The notes beneath the pieces were generated by a model that had not been told where the DNA came from, made no database searches, and worked only from the letters and a program-made list of their open reading frames with translations. Shown here piece after piece: positions 30,416 through 40,859 of a stretch of DNA of 62,000 nt. Source of the stretch: Gnetum montanum (lineage: Eukaryota > Streptophyta > Gnetopsida > Gnetales > Gnetaceae); NCBI GenBank assembly GCA_015680685.1, contig MNCI01028403.1, positions 7,706 through 69,705 on the forward strand, read 5' to 3'. Within the stretch, counting starts at the first letter, position 1, and each line of letters begins with the position of its first letter. The position numbers and the translations under genes are program-made.

Positions 30416-33400
30416 GGATTCTAAGCCTTTCCTCCTAGTGGTGGAGCTTATTGGGGTTTTGGTGTGGTTTGGGCCCATTGATTCTGACGAACCTGCCCCT
30501 AATATGATTGTTGATCAAAATGGGGTATGGTTCAGAATGGGTGTTAGCGAGTTCCTTCCTTTCATGCTAGAAAAATTCCGTGTGGTAATATGGTCCCACT
30601 TAAGTGAATAGTTAGCACGAGGCGTGCTTGAGACCATGTTACCAGGATCTTTGAATAGGGTAGTAGCTTTTATGGAGGACATTGATGAAGGAGTTCTTAC
30701 AATTGAGGATGGTCCCTCTGGAGGGCCCAGATCTACCCATCCCTTATCACGTGTATGGGACTCATTATCAGATGGCCTCCATCACATTAACAACACCCTA
30801 TTCCTAGTTGCTCGTGCACATACTTTGTTCCAGAACCCTCCTAGAATGGTGTACCAGGTAGGTAGGTAAAGTTGTTCAATTTATCATTTTGCTTTATTTC
30901 TTAGTACTTGTTTATGTTTTAACTATCATTTCTTTGTAGGCCTCAGTTTGATAAGGAAGGAGTGTGCGTAGACGATGATGGACTTGCTTTGGCTCGTATC
31001 ACCTTAGAGGCTTTCATGGTAGGTCCCATTCTCTGTGGTGTCATGTTGGCCTAGACTAAGGGTGACATTGTTCATTTTCACAAGCGTAACTCCAGGGCAT
31101 TGGCGCAATGTGAGGCTCGGGGGTGGCTACATGGGGATTGGTCTCATAACGGGCCAGTTTTCCCACGTGATTCTGATTTGGCTCCTAGCGATCTGAATCC
31201 ATCATCTGATGGTAAGTAATGGTATTTTTGACACCTCAGTTTATTTGTTATGCTACATCATTGGTTATATTGACCCCATGGTGTTACCTTGTGCATATAG
31301 TAGATATTCCTGTTGGTGGAGCCACTATCACAATCGGGCGGACTGAGAGCACTTTGTCTATGAAATTCAGGGAAATTAGTGATGCATGGAGATGGTTACG
31401 TACTAAGGCACCGCCACATATTATCAGTTGTTTAAGTGATGTGGGCCTCATGGATTTTTTTACTATCTTAAGCCCTAATGTTTCTATGGCGGAGATGATT
31501 GGACTTGTTGATTCTTTCAATGAATTTGTCACCCGCTACGGTACTCACGTCAAGGGTGTCAAAGTGGGTTTCCATCTATCGGCGGAGTTCTTCTCAGACT
31601 TTTTTAGTGTACCGAAAGATGGTGTTAAAGTGGTTTTAGATAGGGCACAGAAAGAGCTCCATGTTTTCTGGGAGTTGGAGGACTAGTTGGGCATCCTTAA
31701 GGATTCTAAGGGATTCCCTATGCAGGGAAAGTCAAAAGTAGTTGAATCTAATGAGTTATATCCCTTGTTTAGGGTGTGGGTGTTCCCCAAGTCTCTGTCT
31801 CAAGTAAAAACCTTCAAGGTAGAACCTGTGCATATCATGCGCACTATTCTAGAAACTGGGGTATGTTATAAATAGGCCCAATTTTTGCTTTTGGGTTTCC
31901 ACAGGGAGATAGTGAGATTACGCTCAAACATTGAGGCACAATCCCATTTCACTTTTGCGTTCTTCGCTGGTTATCTGCATTGACTGGTTGAGTTTTTATT
32001 TGTTCGTGTGGATAATAAATATGTGTTAAGGGATCGCAATCAACTATCTCACCTGTGGATTCGCCACTTATTTGAGGTGACCAAAGCTCAGGATGCTCCC
32101 GAGGGGATTGACGAATCGATCTCTGTTACAATGGAGGGGTCATCTGGTCATTCAATTCATATGCCTAACAGCGTAGGGTTGGAGCTAGATAATGTGCCCT
32201 ATACTGCTAAGAGAGCCTATCTAGTGATCAAGGAAACAATCAAGAAAGCAAAGTCGAAAGTTCAGAAGCATGAACGCCCTAAAGAGGTTGCACCAACTAT
32301 TGAAGAACCAAAGGTGAAATGCATATGATTTAAAATGCCTGCGCGAGGTAAGTAGGCCTGATTTACTAACTTATCCTTATTTTATTATTTTCTTTTTTAT
32401 TCAATTTTTTGGCCATTTATACGAAACTAACATCGAACTTATGAATGTCATTAGAGATGATTCCTGAAGTAAGAAAAGAGAGGTTAGCGTCGATCATCGA
32501 GGAGGAAGAGGTCTCGACGAAATTAGATGAGGGGGATGAAACGGGCAGGGGCAAGATGGAGGGAATGACAGATTGAGAGGGAGACACCACAGAAAAGGGT
32601 CACATTGATGATTAGGATGGAATCGATGAGATGTTTGATGGTTTCCTTCGGGGAAGGTTAGACCTTGGCGATCCTCTGGATCAGGAAGAGAGCAGAGATT
32701 TTGGTATATTCTCCATATTATATTTATTTTCCTTTTCAATTGTGCTTTTCATTATTCGAAGTTTTAACTTTATGTTGTTTTTTTCTTTTTTCTTTTTGTT
32801 GCTACAAGGCACAAATGTTGAGACTAGGACGGTTCCTAACGTTCGTTTAGAAGTCCTTATGATGAAGGTTCCCATAGAAACGACCACTGAAATTAACCCA
32901 TCTCCTATGCATGAACCATTTACTTGGATCGAAATGCCAAGTAAAATGGATTTTATAAGTGGTATCGTTGATGAGGTAGTTGACCACATCCAACAAGATC
33001 ATCCTAAAATAGGTATACATTTCTTAAACATTTCGAATCCTTCGATTTTTTTAGTGTCCAATGTCTAATGTATGTTCTTGACATATGAGCAGGGGTTAAA
33101 CTGAAATGGGATTCATCTGAGGCCACATGTATTGATGGTTTGCTTGTACTACCACCAAAGATTGAGCAAGTGTCAAGATAGGTCTATGATGAGGTGGCAG
33201 ACTACGTTGTGCAGAATGCCAAGTCTCTTTGGACCTATAGGTTCTCCATCGAGAATCTATTGCTACAAATTCAGGCATGGGAAAAAGAGGTTTCCAAGCT
33301 ATCGACGGAACGAGATGATCTCAAATCATGCTATGAGTTTGCCTCAGCGAAGTTGACCGGTGATTGTTCTTGGCGAACTTCCAAGATTACTTATACAAGG

Positions 33401-34124
33401 TATTGGAATTTGTTGAATCACCAAGTAACCATGATTTGGGAGCTAGCAGAGCATAAGGCACAAATAGATTTACTAAACCTCAAATGTCAGGATTGGAAGG
33501 CTTTTGCTTCCAAGGTGCGGAAATGGGGTCAGGACGAGAAGACACATAAGCATCATTATAAAAAATTGTTAAAGGAGGTATCTATAGAGAAGTGTCAGCT
33601 GGAGATGTTCGTTGAGGGTTTAGGCTTGCACTCTATGTTTGATGCCTTTGCTAGGCATACGGTGGTGGAGATGGAATCTCCCAAGAGGGTAATCACCATG
33701 GCTTCTAGAGAGGTTTTGGTGGGTGCGTTTCCCCTGAAACATCCCTCTTGGTCCGCGGTAGACAAAGGGAAGGCCTTAGCCAATGTTGATCTAGGCCTTG
33801 ATGGAACTGACTGGGCAAACACCTCTGAAGAAGAAATCCTTCGTTGGTTGGAATTCGGTCTTGGAGGATCTCCTTCCATAAGTTGTTTAAATTTGTGAAT
33901 TTTGTTTCTTAACTAACTTTTGGAATTCTTCTCTTTTCCTTTTGTGTTAATTATTTTCTTTTACCTTTTTATAGGGTCATGGTGATGACGATGGTCAAGA
34001 AGACGGCCAAGACGATGGCGAGGAAGGTGCTCAAGACGATGGCAAGGAAGGTGGCCCCAGTGGAGTGGGGCAAGATGATGCAGAGGAGCCTGAAGATCAA
34101 GCACCTCCTGGAGTTGATGCTTAG
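30416..34124 (+). pseudogene. Intron-containing cargo gene, FCP1/NIF-like domain plus coiled coil
   Basis: Seven exons can be read: 30416-30865, 30940-31212, 31301-32347, 32455-32703, 32809-33012, 33093-about 33895 and 33975-34124. The five introns 30866-30939, 31213-31300, 32348-32454, 32704-32808 and 33013-33092 are GT-AG, 74-107 bp, and keep the frame when removed. The last intron has a clear acceptor but no clear donor. Exon 1 resembles the FCP1/NIF family of HAD phosphatases: KPFLLVVELIGVLV for the usual LDLNGVL, then GVSEFLPFMLEKFRVVIWS, LLPGSLNRVVAF and NTLFLV...NPP. The catalytic aspartate is replaced by E. Exon 3 has an unassigned domain (DAWRWL, VKVGFHLSAEFFSDFFSVP). Exon 6 is coiled coil and exon 7 an acidic tail of DDGQEDGQ type. 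Nine in-frame stops make it a pseudogene. It is antisense to element D. Confidence 0.7.
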
Positions 34125-34570
34125 TTTTGATTTGATGTTTTGTTTTTGTTGTAATGATTATGTACATGATCTACGTATTGTGCGGAGAGATTGTGAGAAG
34201 TTGTAATTTTGACTTTGGCACATTTATTTGGTTGAGTATTCTGTTATTAATTTTTTCATTTGAATTTTGAGTTTGTTTGAACACTGATAAGCATAGATTT
34301 GAAATGAAAAGATTTTTTTTCTTTTGGCTATTTAAATGTAAACACGATGTAGCAGTGTAAATTTTTTTTTTCCATTTTGTTGTTTAAGTGTAATGCACGA
34401 AGTAAGGACACTAATAGAAATGTAATAGTAATTGTAATGTAACTGTAACTGAAGAATAATCATGTAAAAGGGGAATGCGAAGGAAAACTGTAACTGACAA
34501 CGCAACAATGTAAGCGTAAATTCGAACAGTGGACTTGAGTTGCAAAAAAACACATGTAAGAAGATGTTCT
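34125..34570. other. Spacer between cargo gene and repeat array
   Basis: T-rich 3' flank of the cargo gene, with no frame that I recognise. It may include its 3' untranslated region. Confidence 0.5.
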
Positions 34571-34950
34571 AGTTTAAGGCCATTTCGGGCCATGCGCACT
34601 TGTGTGTCAGTTTAAAGTCATGACAGTCTGTAATCTTGATGTTCTACTTTAAGGCCGTTTTGGGCCCCATGCACTAGTTTAAGGCCATTTCGGGCCCTAT
34701 GTAAAAAAGAGAAGTTTCAAGTAACATTGGTGGGTTTCTTGGTAAACCGACCATTTCTGTTCATGGCTAGTTTTATGTCATTGTGGACATGTGATAGTTT
34801 AACGTCATTTCGGACGAAGAATGTAGTTTAACGTCATTTCAGACGAAGAATGTAGTTTAACGTCATTTCGGACGAGGAATGTAGTTTAACGTCATTTCAG
34901 ACGAAGAATGTAGTTTAACGTCATTTCAGATGAAGAATGTAGTTTAATGG
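34571..34950. repeat. GTTTA mini-stem repeats, array 3 (after protease)
   Basis: The first units are of the GGCC type (AGTTTAAGGCCATTTCGGGCC). The last five are contiguous 29-bp units at 34795-34939, of the GTC type (TAGTTTAACGTCATTTCGGAC followed by GAAGAATG), differing at one to three positions. Both stem types share the loop ATTTC. The array ends against the stop of the protease frame, so it marks the protease side of the cargo block. Confidence 0.85.
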
Positions 34951-35729
34951 TTTAATAATTTTTTTATTTTTCTTAATTTAGCGTTGGGAGTGGCGCTAAT
35001 GGGTATAATTCTGTACTCAGCATCCCCTTCGCTGATCACATTGAACGACAATTCAACCCAAGGGATGTCTGGTGGAACAGGCTCCATGCTGGTGTCTTCT
35101 AGTATTTTCGTATGTATAGTGGTTTTGATATTTGTTGTAGTTTCTAGGTTAGGCGGTGTATGTACAGTTTCAGGTTCGTGTGTTTCTATGTTAGGTGAAG
35201 TTTCCTTTACGTTTGATGGATCATCATTTAATGGTTGCATGCAACTTTGTTTTTCCTTTGTGTCATTCTGTTTAGGCCCTTCAAACTTAACGTACGAGCC
35301 TTGGTTTGTATCTGTATGTGATGAAATGGTAGGTGTAGCAGCATCCCCATGTATAATGATTTCACCACCTTCATAAGGTAGCTGAATCTCCTCGTGTATG
35401 GGGGAAGAGACTACTTTGAGTTGGGCCAGCCAGGGTCTCCCTAATATTAAATTGAACCTTGGCATTTCGTGGATGACAACAAAGTTAGCCGATGTAGAGA
35501 ATCGATCCCCTACTATAAAGTCCAAAGTTATGGCGCCTTTTACTATTACGCGCGATCCATTAAACGATTTTAAACATGTGGTGGAGGTTGGTCTAATTAA
35601 TTTCGTAAGCCCTAATTTTTCAACGATGAGATAAGGTATTAAGTTTGTGGCAGCTCCGTCATCTACATGCACTCTATGTATTTTGAATTGATTTACTTGT
35701 ATCATTATGAACATAGGTGCGATTATCAC
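34944..35729 (-). pseudogene. Protease of element D
   Basis: A frame of 261 codons starting MIIAPMFIMIQVNQF. The active-site region reads VHVDDGAATNLIP, where most family members have D-S-G-A. The flap and the LILGRPWL motif follow (FNLILGRPWLAQLK). After the domain there is a low-complexity linker rich in T, E and P to the stop at 34944. The stop lies inside the first unit of the repeat array. In Tat elements RT normally follows in the same polyprotein, but here about 6 kb separate them. Upstream the frame continues, with stops, toward gag. Confidence 0.8.
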
Positions 35730-36224
35730 TTCTCCTATTTTCTTGTCAATTTTGATGTTTTAGTATGGAAACCTAGTGGTTGAGAAGTCGATCCTCAAGG
35801 TGAATACATTATCGCATGAATAGAAGGTCCATTTGGGGTAAGTCTTCACTTACTGGGATTGATGTCACAATACGTACTAGGGCTTCGCGATGAGTTTGAG
35901 AAGTTAACATTAGGCATATAGGCTTAATGAGGTGTTTTCCTATTTAAGTGCATGCGTAACCTATGTTAGGGCTATTTCCAGATCTTTACTGTTAGGTGTA
36001 TGCTTGTTAGTGGTTACTTGGTCCATCGGGCCCAACAGTTTTATCTCATGTGTAGCTGGTTTGACGTTTTCTTCCATAGCTATTGATTTGGATGCATCAT
36101 GTATTCCCGACGATTCTCCCTTACAACTCATGTTCAGTTCATTAGTAGGTGATGTCATGGGTACTGCACTTAATGGAGTAGGCTTGGGGGATCCTAAGGT
36201 AAGCTGTCGACGTTCTTTCTCTAG
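35730..36224 (-). pseudogene. Gag-protease linker of element D
   Basis: The reading frame between gag and protease is still visible on the minus strand but has several stops. The open piece 36158-35961 (MTSPTNELNMSCKGES) is part of it. No domain is recognised. Confidence 0.5.
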
Positions 36225-39086
36225 TCATTCCCATGTGAGCCTGTCTGCCAGACGTTCTTGCGTGTAGCGCGGGGGAACATCTGATTTGTGAACATTGGGT
36301 TGCTTCGGTACCCGTATGATGTATGGAGTAGGATGGGGCTGCGATTGGATGGTTGGAGGTAATTGAGTGTCAAGCTGCCTAGGCACCCTAACAACATATG
36401 AGGTCGGTCTATTTTGTGTTTGCGGAGTGGTAGGTTGGTGGTTATTAGGGTTTTTGGATGTCCTGACAACATATGGAGTAGGTCTAGTTGGGGGTTGTAT
36501 GTTTGTGGTAGTAGTAGCAGGAGGTACATGCACCACGTATGGTTTTGGTGGTATGGTAGAGGCCGCCACCGCAGGGGGTATCCAGATGACATAGGGTCTC
36601 TACGGGGTAAGAGGGTTACATGGAGAGTATGATGATTGAGGTGCATGTGTTTGTGCAGTAGGAGGAATACGAATTGCAAATGGTCTTTTAGGTGTTTGCT
36701 TCTCGTTATCTGAATAAATGGTGTTAATCCTAGGTGCTTCTAGTTCGTTGTCTAAGTAGATGATGTTAATTACATATGGAGCTTCCTTAGTATTTAAAGG
36801 GTTCTTATATATGCCCATGGATTGGTTTTGTGGTTTGACCAGGTTGGTCTCATCAAAAGTGATCTCGCCTCCATCAACCATCCGTTGAATATCTTGTTTC
36901 AGGGTGAAACAATAGTCAGTTGCATGACCATTACATTGATGATACTCACAAAAACGGTCTATTTTAAAGCCTCTTGGAACTGGGGGCTCATCTGGTGTTT
37001 CCAAGCTTGGGTTTTTGACCAATTGATAAAATCGATCATGTCTTTGAATTGCTACGGGGGACAATTGTTTATGTTTCATTAGCCTAACCTTTAGGAGTTG
37101 CTCAAATAATTGAGAGGGTTTCATGGGCAACGGTGTGTATTGAGAAGGGTCTCTCCTCTCAAAGTTTCTCGCACGACCTGGTGTAGGATTTTGCGATGTG
37201 GACGGTTCGGGTGCAGTAGCGGGAGCAGGTCTAGCATAGTTAGTAGGGGTAGTAGGTAGTTTGCTTTGTTGTCCCATGCTCGTTTGTTGTGTTTCTGCCA
37301 CTGCCGCTATAGTTTCCTTAGCCTTTTCTTTGTCTTTTTTAGTGTATTGATTTTTAAAGGCTAAACAAGTAGGGTCATGGCTATTTTAGGCCACCTCCTC
37401 TATGTTCTTTATTTGCATGAATGCTTGGCTAAGAGTGTGTGCATTAAGATAGTATAGTTTGGACTTTACAAAATCATTAACGACCCCCTTTAGAATAGTG
37501 AGGAGGTAAGTCTCTGGGATTGGTTCATAGAGCTCATTGAGGGCAGCACTCCACCGTTGGATAAATTTTTGCACAGGTTCAAGTGGTGCTTGCCTGACCT
37601 ATATGAGGCTGTCAAGTGTTACTTCAAGCTTCAAGTTATACTTGAACCTGGTAACAAACTGGTGTAATAAATCTTCCAAAGAAGATATGGAGTTTCGGGG
37701 TAAAGCCCGATACCAGTCAAGTGCTCTCCTTGCGAGGGACATGGGGAACACTTGCAAGATGACATGTGACCATGCTTGAAGCAACATGCACTCTAGTCTA
37801 AATGTTAGTGTAGGTAAGGAAACACCCTTAGGTAATGTTAGAGGTGGAACCGAAGAGCTGATGGGGTCATCTTGATAGAAATATACTATCTTAAGATCTT
37901 CATTGGTAGCTTTTTTGAGGTGCTCGACCTCATCCATTAGCTCTTGCATCAGTTTTTTGGCTTCAACCCAGTCTCAAGCACTAGGTGATATCGCGGATTG
38001 ATTATGTTGTGTAGTGTACAAGTTAGATGGTTGTACTATGGGTTGGAAAGAGGAAAGTTGAGCGGTCGGCAGTTGTGCTTGTGTGATGTTCATGGTGGGT
38101 GCTGCTAAGGGTGGCATACTGTGAGGGAAGGGTTGTTGTTGTTGTTGTTGTTGTTGTACTAGAGGGATGTTCATGGGTGGAATTGTATGAGGTGGGATGT
38201 TGTAGTGAGGGGGTTGATGCGGTTGCACACCAGTCCCAGCCCACTGTCCAGTCATGATTTGTGACAGAACACCTTGAACTTGTTGAGTTGCAGTGGTGAA
38301 GGGTGTTCCTCAGGTTTGGATCTATGGTATATAATGCACAGATGTAGAAGAAGGTATCACATATGACATTCCGATCACTCGGGGTGGGAAAGTCACTCCT
38401 ACATTGGTTTTCAGGGGTTTCTTTTGTAAGAATGGGGGTAGTGTAGTAGCTGGAGGAATAGCAAGGGGAAGTGTGTTGAATTGGGCATCGATTATGGGAG
38501 GAGTGGGGATGAGAGTGGATGCCTGTTGTTGAGGCACATGTGCTTGAGTGGTTCTAAATGAATGGAGGGACGTAGTCTCCCCCATGAATGGGTGAAACAA
38601 CAGGTTTGCTTAAGTTTGTGGGCTAAGAGTATGGTATGGATCTTCGTGTTCGAACTGGGCCACAAAGTCATCCTCCTCTTCTAATTGAGAATTTGCCATT
38701 GACTGATCTAGAGACTGACTCCTTAATAGGAGGAGCTATGAGATGAGCTCAGAGTAGTTCTCTAGAAGAGGGATGATGTCATACGGGGAGGGGATGAACT
38801 CATGTCCTCCCCTATGAAACAGTTTGTATTGTCTCTTAGCCTCCATTTCCATTTGATCTACTGCTAGGGCGGCTTGGATTTTTACGCATATAAAATTATA
38901 TTGTTCTTGTGCTATGACATTAAATGATGGATTCTTCCCTTGCATTCTGAGAGATTGGAGAGGTCCTCCTTGGGGATTGACTTCAGCGTGGACCCTAATG
39001 GGTTGCATGATGGGTACCGGCACTGTTGAGGGGCCAACGGTATCTGAAGGGGACTTGGTTGAAACATTGGTATTGGAAGTATTCAT
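36225..39086 (-). pseudogene. gag of element D
   Basis: The structural protein, starting at the ATG at 39086 (MNTSNTNVSTKSPSD) and broken by stops at several places. The N-terminal third is proline- and glutamine-rich with a run of eight glutamines near 38130. The capsid-like Retrotrans_gag domain spans about 37820-37390, with ALDWYRALPRNSISSLEDL, LEPVQKFIQRWSAALNELY and LSQAFMQIKNIEEV. A zinc knuckle of the C-X2-H-X4-H-X4-C type (FCEYHQCNGHATDYC) lies at about 36925-36970. The C-terminal part (36600-36300) has repeated copies of the peptide TPYVVRVP. The related fragment at 40860-42195 covers part of the same region. Confidence 0.8.
36290..36690 (-). repeat. Coding repeat of TPYVVRVP-type peptides in gag tail
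   Basis: Six copies of a motif R-P-(T/S)-x-Y-V-V-R-V-P or a close variant (RPFAIRIP, RPYVIWIP, KPYVVHVP, TPYVVRTS, TSYVVRVP, TPYIIRVP), separated by 12-20 residues rich in P, T and Q. It lies between the zinc knuckle and protease. Confidence 0.75.
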
Positions 39087-39593
39087 GGTAAAAAGGTCCT
39101 GAATGTAAGAAGTGTACGCAAATAAAAATTTGGTTAAGTGTAGAAATATGAACAACATGCTCAGCATACAACGTGCAGGCATAGTTTTCAGCGTGAAGGG
39201 ACTGATCACAACATATGAACTAGGCTCACGGAGTGTAGGTTATGACAGTCAGCATGCAGATAGAGGGGTCAGCATGTTGAAAATCATTCGCAACGTGAAA
39301 ATAGATTCTACAGCGTGCAAGTTGGTAGGCAGCATGCAGACAGAGTCTACAACATGCAGGTAAGATGTTTGTAGTGTGTAGACTGGGTCTAGAGTGTGTG
39401 GGTGGGTGGGCAGTGTGCAGACAGAGTCTACAACGTGCGGGTGAGATGGTTGCAGTGTGTAGACGTTGAGAATGCTGCAGAATAGGGTACAGATTTGGGA
39501 GATTTGAAATTGCCAAGTCTCGGGGCATCTGGTTGTAGATCGGCAGCACAGGGAGCAGGTGTATGAGATCAAATTAGATTTAGGCGGTTTCAA
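39087..39593 (-). other. Leader of element D with CAGCGTGCAG-type words
   Basis: Between gag and the primer site. At 39160-39480 the words CAGCGTG, CAGCATGCAG, CAACATGCAGG and CAGTGTGCAG recur about every 20-25 bp, including a repeated CAGACAGAGTCTACAAC. Related words occur in the LTRs and upstream of the cargo gene. Confidence 0.6.
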
Positions 39594-39612
39594 GCCCTCC
39601 TTCTAACACTAA
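39594..39612 (-). other. Primer-binding site of element D
   Basis: The minus strand reads TTAGTGTTAGAAGGAGGGC, a decayed form of the site in elements B and C, five bases after the LTR end at 39617. Confidence 0.6.
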
Positions 39613-39616
39613 TTTT

Positions 39617-40814
39617 TGTACTGTATGAAATTGTCGGTGCAGGGCTGGAATGAAACAAACATCGAGAGATCTACAGACACACACAGAGGACCCTACCTTA
39701 GCTTGAGGGTGAGCTAGAATGGGTGAAGGTAGAGTACCTTGGGTGGTCCACACACAGATCAAACAATGATTTCCCCAGCGTATGTCGCTATGCAATATGT
39801 TGGGTTATATGTAAACAACGTGATTAATGTAAACCAAAATGTAAGTTTACCTTAATTTAAACAAATGAATGAAAACTATGACAAATTTCAAACAAAAACA
39901 ATGTAACTTTATTGCCAGATGAAAATTACAATGCACCAGTCCAGACGCAGTCATGGATTTGACATAAGGCAAAAGAAGGGCCCCGGTGGATGCAGAGAGA
40001 TGGTGGTGTGCTGGTTCAAACTGCAGGCATAGCATGAAGACTGTATGCTTAGCATGTAGGGTCGAAGTCCAGTGTATAGGGTTTTTTTTCCTTTGATTTG
40101 CTAAGTGTCTATGGTTTCTTGTCTCTAGTTTGCTCAAAATTGCCGACCCTGATCTAGTGAAAAATTGGGGTTTTTATGAGGTTTTTTGAGCATTGGATTT
40201 GGATCTAGAGGAGTATGAGTGGCCGTGGGTGAGGGGATTCTGGGTCGGATGACGTGTGGCTGCGTTTCCTGGGTGCATAGAAAATTACAACTGTACAACG
40301 TGCTGCATGCTAGCATGTGCTGCTGCACACCAGCGTGTACACGCTAGGTGTGTGAACTCAGCGTACAGACTTGACTAAAAAAAAAGAATTCATTTTTACA
40401 AACTATTGTTACAATAGGAAGTATCAAATTCGGCCCTCGGATTTGAGCTTGGATGTCACAAGAATGCTGCCTGTGAATGCTCAGCTTAGTTGGACTTGAT
40501 CTGATGGTTCTGGAAGACTTCCATCGATGTAGGTTGTGCTGCACGCTGGATGGTGCACGCTGGGTGTACGCATTGGGCGTACACGCTGGGCATACAGGAT
40601 GCATACTTAGTGGAATTTGAGCTCGAAATTTTCCAGGTTTGATGCCAGATGTCTCTGTAGTCTTGTGTGGATCCCAAGGAACTATTTCTTGCTTAGTTCG
40701 ACTCCGTTTGAAGCTGTCTGTTAGGTCCTCAAGCTTCAATCATGCTAGGGAGCATCATGACTTGGCTCGATTCTTGTTGGAGAAGTACTAAGCTCAGAAT
40801 TTTGTGGTGTTTTA
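39617..40814 (-). repeat. 5' LTR of element D
   Basis: About 1.2 kb. It starts TAAAACACC at 40814 (TGAAACA in the 3' copy) and ends CAGTACA at 39617. About 300 bp at the start (40515-40814) match 23771-24067. It contains the words GCACGCTGG and GTACACGCTGG near 40545-40600. The first flanking bases at 40815 are gggtg. Confidence 0.65.
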
Positions 40815-40859
40815 GGGTGGTTGAGTGGTTGCTATTGATGCAACATGCTAAAGGATCCT

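Larger units (their letters stand above)
23771..40814 (-). mobile_element. Element D: about 17-kb Tat-like retrotransposon with antisense cargo gene
   Basis: Read from right to left: 5' LTR (40814-39617), primer site (39612-39594), leader, gag (39086-36225), linker, protease (35729-34944), about 6 kb of non-pol DNA holding an opposite-strand gene (30416-34124), RT (28960-27692), Ty3-type RNase H (27690-27263), archaeal-type RNase H (about 27165-26780), integrase (about 26542-25412), 3' non-coding region, polypurine tract (24083-24068) and the start of the 3' LTR (24067). All pol domains carry stop codons, so the copy is inactive. The two LTR copies share about 300 bp clearly; the rest of the 3' LTR is missing. 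The domain order gag-PR-RT-RNH-aRNH-INT is that of the Tat lineage. Confidence 0.8.

Noticed and set aside
31861-31910. Possible very short intron in exon 3 of the cargo gene
   Set aside because: The frame continues through the segment with a single TAG, so a stop from CAG is simpler than a 42-50 bp intron.
34795-34939. Five regular 29-bp repeats, superficially like a CRISPR array
   Set aside because: The units are contiguous without spacers, lie in a plant retrotransposon and grade into diverged units of the same type.
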